This document shows positions 58,220 through 64,000 of a stretch of 64,000 nt of DNA, one piece after another. Within the stretch, counting starts at the first letter, position 1, and the number at the start of each line of letters is the position of its first letter. Below the pieces are notes generated by a model. That model was not told the DNA's origin and did not search any database. It saw nothing but the letters and a program-made list of their open reading frames with translations. The stretch is from Liolophura sinensis (lineage: Eukaryota > Mollusca > Polyplacophora > Chitonida > Chitonidae). Made by a program: the position numbers and the translations under genes. The stretch lies in NCBI RefSeq assembly GCF_032854445.1, contig NC_088295.1, positions 19,825,385 through 19,889,384 of the forward strand. The letters are read 5' to 3'.

Positions 58220-58449
58220 GATGTCTCTACTGTCGTGTCTCAACAAAAGACCTGTCTAGGAGGTTCCCCTGTAGGATGTCTACCATTATGTCAATCAAAA
58301 TCTGTCTAGGAGGTTCTCCAGTAGGATGTCTCTACCGTCATGTCTCAAGAAAAGACCTGTCTAGGAGGTTCTCCTGTAGGATGTCTCTACTGTGATGTCT
58401 CAACAAAAGACCTGTCAAGGAGGTTCTCCTGTAGGGGGTCTCTACCTCG
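58199..58449 (+). repeat. 55-bp tandem array starting inside the last WDR90 codons
   Basis: Copy starts at 58199, 58254, 58304, 58359 and 58414 (periods 55, 50, 55, 55). Copy 1 contains the codons for VWEVLV and the TAA stop. Later copies read GTCTAGGAGGTTCTCCTGTA, with TAG where copy 1 has the Trp TGG. Parts recur at 58660 and 58756. Confidence 0.94.
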
Positions 58450-58887
58450 ATTCTTCAACCTTTTCACACATGAAAGAACAGCTTCAGTGCAATTTATGCA
58501 CCTTCTGATGTTGATCTTTGAGTCAGAACTACATTAGTGGGATTGGCCAGTTTCAGGGCTTCACAAAAAGTGTAATTTTATCAGTCTACACGGAATAATG
58601 CCTTCAGAATATGCTTGCATAAACATGCAAACATGCATAAAGGTTGAAGAATTACAGTACCGTCATGTCTCAACAAAAAGACCTGTCTGAGGCAGATCTC
58701 TTGCTGGATGGGAAATTCTAAGTTGAGAAGGAGGATTTTGCAAGAACTTTATCCCGGATGTCTCTACTCTAATGTCTCAACATTAACAGACAGGGAGTAC
58801 GATATAGACAAAAGTGATTGTAAACATCTTGTATAACTTTGAGTACAGATCCTACTTATAGAAGGTGTGTTGAAATAGATGTTTCTT

Positions 58888-58893
58888 ATTAAA
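58888..58893 (+). terminator. Candidate WDR90 polyadenylation signal ATTAAA
   Basis: First common signal variant after the stop, about 670 bp downstream. A canonical AATAAA follows at 59106-59111. Confidence 0.4.
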
Positions 58894-59080
58894 GTTTGAC
58901 AATACAGAAGGTCAAGAAAACAACCTTACTGTCAGAATACCACTTCCTTGTACATGACATTTAACCTGCAAAATTCATCCGTCCATATAAGTATATCCAG
59001 CAGACTTCTTTTTCTCGTGGAGAGCCTATAACTAAAAAAGATATTACATGTTGTGTGCAGGTTCATTATCACAAGCTATT

Positions 59081-59086
59081 TTTATT
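59081..59086 (-). terminator. Candidate BRAT1 polyadenylation signal (AATAAA on minus)
   Basis: The first canonical hexamer I find downstream of the BRAT1 stop on the minus strand, about 350 bp after it. Confidence 0.4.
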
Positions 59087-59105
59087 GTAGTAATGTTCCA
59101 CAAAC

Positions 59106-59111
59106 AATAAA
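59106..59111 (+). terminator. Candidate WDR90 polyadenylation signal AATAAA
   Basis: Canonical hexamer about 890 bp after the stop, only 20 bp from a candidate signal of the opposing BRAT1 gene. Confidence 0.4.
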
Positions 59112-59432
59112 ATACCATATTCTATATTTATCTAGTTAGACCTACATGCATAGTGATACATGTACCAAACTTTTTGTGCCAGTAAAAATGTTTATGTATT
59201 CATTAAATAGTTTAATCGAATTCTCAAAGGCACAAATGTATTTTTTAACAGTGTAATACATTTTTCACAAACTGTGTGACATTCTACTGCTGTATGCAAA
59301 AGTTCATAGTTTTAAATGATCATTGAAAATTTCTGATGGTTATTGTTGTCCTTGATTTAGTGTGACACATGGCTGCTTAACCACTGCTTAGTTAGTAGCG
59401 GATCCAGTACTTTCATAAGTGGATTCGGAAGA

Positions 59433-60179
59433 TCAGTAACAGTCTATGATATTGTCTTCATTTTGGTCATCACTTAGAGAATTAAGAATGTCCTCTAACA
59501 AAGACATGGGATTTCTCATATACTCATCAGAACTTTGAGAAATAACTGAGAGCTTCTTATGTAGGTCATGATCATTCAACATAGAAATAAAAGTTTCAAC
59601 TGATGGCGCACAGACATAAGTGTTTGTACCATTTCCTCCGGTTTCTGCCACAACTGTGATGTCCTGATCACACTTAGGTTTCTTTGTACTCTCAATTATG
59701 GCCTGATTGAGTGAAGCTGTGAAAGTGTGTTTCATGGCAATCAGGATCTGACAGGCCTTTTCACCAACGCTCTGGTCACAATCCTGAAGCGCTGACAGAA
59801 GTACAGTTAACACACCTGTTTTCTGGAATTTCTCTAGTAACTGGACGACACATGCTTCATCTGGAGATTTACGCTTCTGACCGGTCTGAATGCCTCCTAA
59901 ACCTGCTGCATAATTTGGCAGATGTCCATCAGCCTCCGTGTTGTGCAGCATACCCTTCATTTCTTGCTCCACAAATTTCTCCCAGAAATTCAAAGCTTTG
60001 ACCTGCACATCCCAGTCAAAGTCCTTAGTGACAGCCAGCTGCAATGTGGTCAGTATGACCCCGTGGTTGACCGGTGACACATGACTGAATAACACAGATA
60101 GGAGGTCAACACCAGCTCTGCGGGGGAAGGCCTCAGAGTCATTCCTCACAATGTCCACCACCCTCCTCACAAGCTCGGT
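59433..60179 (-). CDS. BRAT1: BRAT1 last exon
   Basis: Acceptor ctttccccag, first residues TELVRRVVDIVRNDSEAFPR, HEAT-like helices, DWDVQVKALNFWEKFV, then an acidic tail ending DNIIDCY and TGA at 59435-59433. The insert with KRKSPDEA and the region around GGNGTNTYV look flexible. Confidence 0.95.
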   Translation of the reverse strand, partial: TELVRRVVDIVRNDSEAFPRRAGVDLLSVLFSHVSPVNHGVILTTLQLAVTKDFDWDVQVKALNFWEKFVEQEMKGMLHNTEADGHLPNYAAGLGGIQTGQKRKSPDEACVVQLLEKFQKTGVLTVLLSALQDCDQSVGEKACQILIAMKHTFTASLNQAIIESTKKPKCDQDITVVAETGGNGTNTYVCAPSVETFISMLNDHDLHKKLSVISQSSDEYMRNPMSLLEDILNSLSDDQNEDNIIDCY

Positions 60180-63100
60180 CTGGGGAAAGAAATATATACA
60201 AAATGTACACTATTTTTTTTATTTTCCATCAGAATGTAACGATCATGAATTATATACTCCCATTAATACTTCAGCAGGATGTACATTTATCTACTTGTCA
60301 CAGAGAGAATTCAAGGTACAACCCATAAGCACTCAGATTCACTTTGACAGAAGTGAGCTAAACAAAATGATTTAATGAGTTATCTTTTGCCATTGACTAC
60401 CTCCTCAGAAGTTCATTGTGAAAAGTAAATGTTTCAGCGAACTGACACCGTAAGCTCTATCACGTGACCACAAACGCACCCTAAACTTCAGAACTCTCCA
60501 AAATGAACGTAACCTCTTTGGCCACAAGCTGTACGTGTTTAAAAAGACCACCTTTTCAGAAACCCATAATGTTACATCCTGCAATCGCAGATCTTTCACA
60601 AAGTCTTGCTACTCACTGTAGGAATGTGCTGCTGTAAACCCTGCCAGAGAGAGCGTGACTCTACCATGGGGCTGACAGACTTCAGTGCGGAGGCTCGGAC
60701 ATAGCTCTCCTGGTCCCTCACACACTGCCACAGGCTGATGTGTAACCTGTTGGACAGGATCCATTGCTCCATACCACACCCTCCTACAGCAGATACAGAT
60801 TATTTATGCATTTGTTTGATCGGGGTTTTAAGCTGTACTCAAGAGTATTTCACTACTACGACAGTGACCAGTATTATGGTGGGATACAGATAAACACCAA
60901 CATACACGACGATTGAACGACAAATAAACCATAGTAGCTCCGGACAGTCATTTTGATGATCTTAATATTTCAACTTTTATTAGGTCATCAAACACAAAAA
61001 AAAATCAAATTGTGGAGGTTATCGTGATGAGTTTCTCTGCTTACTTATTATGTTTATAATTATTTAATTATTCCTAGTTACATTCTGATCAGATGTGCAA
61101 GATCTACCTTCTGAGTTCATCAATCCAGTTAGGAACTCCACAGCTGTGTCTCTAATCTCCCATTGTAAGTCACACATCTTCTTCTCCACACAAAATGACA
61201 AGCTGTCCAACACGCTATCCATGGTTACATTTGTGGAATCACAGCCACTGTTAGCGCAAGAACTGCCATCAGAGTTATCCCCCTTCGTGTGACTGGCAAA
61301 ATTGTGCCCTTTTGTGTCAGCAGGAGCTTTCACATCTGGTTCGTGCCCACAATACAGGTTAAGTAAAGAAGTCCAGGTCCTGAAAAGCACCATAAGTATC
61401 TGCAAATAGAAAATAAGACAAATGGTAATCTACATGTACTTATTACATTCTCACATTCAAGCATAAATGTAACTTTTCATGTATATATAATTGTTGAAAG
61501 ATGCAACTTTCAATCAAGTTATTTATTTATTTATTTGATTGGTGTTTTACGCCGTACCCAAGAATATATCACTTATACGACGGCGGCCAGCATTTTCATG
61601 TATATATAATTGCTGAAAGATGCAACTTTCAATCAAGTTATTTATTTATTTATTTGATTGGTGTTTTACGCCGTACTCAAGAATATATCACTTATACGAC
61701 GGCGGCCAGCATTATGGTGGGTGGAAACCGGGCACAGCCCGTTTCAATCAAGTGATTTCTTCCTTAATACTACAGTACTAGGTTTAGACATTGTTTTTCA
61801 CATAATTTTTTGTCACATCATGAAGAGGTTTCCCATTCCAATATGCTGCACAAGAATGTTTCATCCACGTAATATTCCGAAGACACAGAACAACATTCAC
61901 TGTGATCATTTCCATAAAAGCTGAGTGCCAATGAAAGAAATCACAAATGCATATAAAATTTTTCCTAGAAATCATCTAGGCTCACTCACCTGAACAGGTG
62001 TCTGGGAATCTTCTGTGACTTCTAGAAGACATTTGCTAATCTGTGTTACCAAATTTAAGTCAAATATTCCACTAGCTCTTCTTCTATCTGTAATACAAGG
62101 AAAGAGCAATATTTCTGTGTACATCAAGTATGACAAACTGAATACTTCAGACATTGATGTCATATTATGGTGTTTCACTCAGTGACAGTATGCTGACACT
62201 TATGCTTTATATTCCATTATGCTCTGTGAAAGCAATTCCCAGATTACCAAACCTTGAGGAGCCGACCTGGCTGAACTAGAGTAGTCAACATCATTTATAA
62301 TACAGACAAGACTTCATAAAGAACTGTTGTAGAGTAGGAAATATTTATTATACTTACCTATGAAATGCTTGATAGTTTCCAAGGCAATCCTCTGTAAGAC
62401 AGTATTCTGCTGAAGCTGTTTTACCACTAAAGCATGACTGGACAAACACCTGTTTAAAGTATTGTGTAATATCTTCACAATATCACAGATGACTGCAGAC
62501 ATAGCCTGGGGACAGGAATACATAGAATGCCAGCTGTTAGCTGTATCTGCCGTTTTTATCACATGTCTCTACTATAACATACACTGTCATGCACATGCTG
62601 TTGACCATCACTTTTGTCAGTTTGTGACAAAATTAAGAACTGCTAAAAAACTTCAACTATAATTTAGTTCATGCTGTAGTCTAATTATGCATTTCGGGGC
62701 CTTTGAGTTGGCTCAAAAGGTTAGTGTTAGTTCACTGTAACTGACCAGTGAGACCAGATTGCACTGATTCCGTTTGCTTAAGTTACGATATTTGTCAGGC
62801 ACCTGGCATAGGGCAATGGTTTAGTTCAGTTTCCTTCACCCATGAACCCAACAGCTGACACATGAAGGAAAAATTATTAACTACAACATTAAACACCAAT
62901 GACATTAAAAAATAGTTATTATACCTAGATACACAATTATACATTATACCTTATACATAAAAATGTTACTACAGAATCATTCAGGCATGGAATTCACAAC
63001 AGAAATCCTCAGTTAAGGGTTATACTGATGAAGAGCAAAGCAAGGGAGACTTATTTTGATGAGTCTCAAAATGGACCTCACCTATACCATGTAAGATACA

Positions 63101-63591
63101 GAAATATCAGGCAAACAAGGGGGATCCCACGTGGTACATCAACTGAGGCTTAAAAATATTACCTTTCGATAAGAAGATTTTACTTTCAAAATTTGCCAAT
63201 ATTTGCAGAAAATAAAGCATACAGGAAGGCTGAAGATAATATCATGTATAGTGAAGAGAACTAGGTAAGCTCGACACTCATAGGTAGTATGAGTGCTGCA
63301 GACTGGTATGTTCAATGAACAAAAATGTCTGTTTTAAGCCCTCAAGTATACCAATGTGTAGTAATGAAATTACACAAATGTCATACCATAATGGGTGGTT
63401 TGCTTACCTTGTCATCAACCTGAGCAGCACATGTAATGGCAGCGGAGAGGGCCTGTGTGAAGGATCTCCTTCCCTGCATGTGAGACAGGACTACCTGACC
63501 ATGAGGGAAGTTAGACAATTGTGTACACATCACACCCTGGATAGGCAGAAGAGACAACTCTTGTAACCATTCCCTGTTACCTGGTGAAAAC
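59433..63591 (-). CDS. BRAT1: BRCA1-associated ATM activator 1, 3' part, six exons
   Basis: BRAT1 is a HEAT-repeat protein that binds INTS9/INTS11, the Integrator endonuclease, and is linked to ATM signalling. Exons on the minus strand: 63591-63408, 62505-62358, 62087-61990, 61399-61108, 60783-60617, 60179-59433, all with AG/GT borders and matching phase. Collinear matches to remembered human BRAT1: DLQWEIRDTAVEFLTGL (human CWEVRDSALEFLTQL), DQESYVRASALKSV (DPESYVRASAVTAM), NDSEAFPRRA (VDSEGFPRRA), DCDQSVGEKACQIL (DCDRPVAQKSCDLL), MSLLEDIL (QSLLQDML) and the terminal DCY. The C-terminal Cys-Tyr is reported to reach the INTS11 active site. The gene is tail-to-tail with WDR90, 1.2 kb between stops. 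The 5' end lies right of the window. Confidence 0.92.
60617..60783 (-). CDS. BRAT1: BRAT1 exon, second from last
   Basis: Acceptor ctgctgtag, donor aca|gtgagt. It reads GMEQWILSNRLHISLWQCVR then DQESYVRASALKSVSPMV, a HEAT repeat. Phase 2 in, phase 0 out. Confidence 0.93.
60805..60890 (-). mobile_element. SINE family 1 fragment, minus orientation
   Basis: TTTGTTTGATCGGGGTTTTA, GTACTCAAGAGTATTTCACT and CAGTATTATGGTGGGA: the inverted tail-proximal part only. Confidence 0.8.
61108..61399 (-). CDS. BRAT1: BRAT1 exon, third from last
   Basis: Acceptor atttgcag, donor aag|gtagat. It reads ILMVLFRTWTSLLNLYCGHE, a long polar insert, then KKMCDLQWEIRDTAVEFLTG. Exit phase 1 matches the next exon. Confidence 0.92.
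61475..61741 (-). mobile_element. SINE family 1 fragment with 119-bp tandem duplication across its border
   Basis: TTTCATGTATATATAATTG occurs at 61475 and 61594. The 119-bp unit holds unique flank plus the SINE tail end (TTGATTGGTGTTTTACGCCG). The second SINE piece goes on to ACCGGGCACAGCCCG. TTTCAATCAAGT at 61508-61519 and 61742-61753 is the 12-bp target-site duplication. It lies in a BRAT1 intron. Confidence 0.9.
61990..62087 (-). CDS. BRAT1: BRAT1 exon, fourth from last
   Basis: Acceptor gtattacag, donor cag|gtgagt. It reads RRRASGIFDLNLVTQISKCL then LEVTEDSQTPVQ. Phases fit both neighbours. Confidence 0.88.
62358..62505 (-). CDS. BRAT1: BRAT1 exon, fifth from last
   Basis: Acceptor ctgtccccag, donor tag|gtaagt. 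It reads AMSAVICDIVKILHNTLNRC then SSHALVVKQLQQNTVLQRIA, paired helices. Phases fit. Confidence 0.88.
62696..62910 (+). mobile_element. Probable third SINE family
   Basis: GGGGCCTTTGAGTTGGCTCA with AAAAGGTTAG looks like a tRNA-derived head. The end ACAACATTAAACACCAATGA resembles the GTTAAAC tails of the other SINEs. Only one copy is seen. Confidence 0.5.
62911..63407. other. BRAT1 intron, no feature recognised
   Basis: AT-rich with no array or frame of note. Confidence 0.5.
63408..63591 (-). CDS. BRAT1: BRAT1 exon, first in window from the 5' side
   Basis: Acceptor ttcttgtgtag, donor aag|gtaagc. It reads FSPGNREWLQELSLLPIQGV then FTQALSAAITCAAQVDDK. It enters on the last base of a split codon, so further exons lie right of the window. 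Confidence 0.88.
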
Positions 63592-63659
63592 CTACACAAG
63601 AAATCCGATACGGAGTTAAAATAGAGTGACATATATAGAGATATACATGGCAATAACTC

Positions 63660-63880
63660 TTTGATTTGTTTATTTGTTGGTGTTTTATGCTGTACTCAAG
63701 AATATTTCCAGCATTATTAGTGGGAGGAAAAGAAAAACACGGCCATCAACAGGTTGCTGAAAGACCTGCCCATGTGCGACCCGAGAAGAAGTCAGCATGA
63801 GATGGACTTGAACTCAAGAGTGAATCACACTGGTGAGAGGTTCCTCTGTTATTTTGTGCTGTGCTTCAAATAAGCTCAAA
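63660..63880 (-). mobile_element. SINE family 1 copy, minus orientation
   Basis: TTTGTTTATTTGTTGGTGTT, TGTACTCAAGAATATTTCCA, GGTTGCTGAAAGACCTGCCC, GATGGACTTGAACTCAAGA (inverted B box) and the inverted head. A small internal deletion removes the CACTTATACGACGGCGG part. Confidence 0.85.
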
Positions 63881-64000
63881 ACTGAATAATTAAAGATATA
63901 ATAACTTTGTGTACATGTGGCTTAAATCAGAACAGACATTTCTTACAGAAAGACATTTTCAAGATGACAACTTAAACATTTGACATTCAATGTACATGAT

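Noticed and set aside
57401-57472. tRNA gene
   Set aside because: A- and B-box-like words are present, but I cannot fold a clover leaf with a proper acceptor stem and anticodon. A SINE head is more likely.
1-64000. CRISPR array or bacterial operon
   Set aside because: The tandem arrays have no unique spacers, and the window has spliced animal genes.

Overview
The window is AT-rich, intron-heavy animal nuclear DNA, most likely from a mollusc (bivalve or gastropod); another lophotrochozoan is not excluded. The reasons are two abundant tRNA-derived SINE families whose tails I associate with molluscan genomes, and many short exons scattered in kilobase introns full of mobile-element remnants and minisatellites. 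No species can be named from the sequence alone.

Three host genes are supported. (1) WDR90/POC16, a centriolar WD40-repeat protein, runs on the + strand across almost the whole window. I assembled 18 exons between 547 and 58219; every junction has AG/GT borders and matching phase, and they give about 820 residues ending at a TAA stop. The 5' part of the gene lies left of the window. (2) BRAT1 (Integrator/INTS11 and DNA-damage cofactor) lies on the - strand, convergent with WDR90. Its last six exons (63591 to 59433) are present, including the C-terminal Asp-Cys-Tyr, and the rest lies to the right. (3) An intact single-exon class A GPCR gene of 357 codons lies antisense inside the 13.7-kb sixth intron of WDR90 (9306 to 8233).

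Region by region: 1-6900 holds WDR90 exons 1-6 with a 53-bp array, a dimeric 58/116-bp array and SINEs. 6900-20600 is the long intron with the GPCR gene, SINEs and dispersed repeats. 20600-39220 holds exons 7-12 with repeat family X, a 64-bp array, a 2.1-kb 44-bp minisatellite and a 69-bp array. 40140-45012 is a young Ty3/gypsy (Mag-like) LTR retrotransposon with target-site duplication, gag, pol and integrase, but two frame breaks. 45500-50110 holds exons 13-16, a 106-bp duplication of an exon end, and a dead antisense LINE split by a family X insertion. 50110-56940 is an intron with a piggyBac remnant, a Tc1/mariner element with one nonsense codon, a 43-bp array with palindromes, a 169-bp array and a large foldback element. 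57000-59430 is the end of WDR90, where a 55-bp array grows out of the stop-codon region, then the short space between the two convergent genes. 59433-64000 is BRAT1.

The host genes do not form a pathway with each other. WDR90 builds centrioles, BRAT1 supports INTS11, and the GPCR is probably a surface receptor of the adenosine/melanocortin/cannabinoid-like type. I found no wholly new molecular system. The most unusual features are tandem duplications seeded by WDR90 coding or splice-site sequence (exon 13 end; stop codon), a minisatellite made of splice-site-like units, a foldback element just upstream of a splice acceptor, and possibly overlapping 3' ends of the two main genes.
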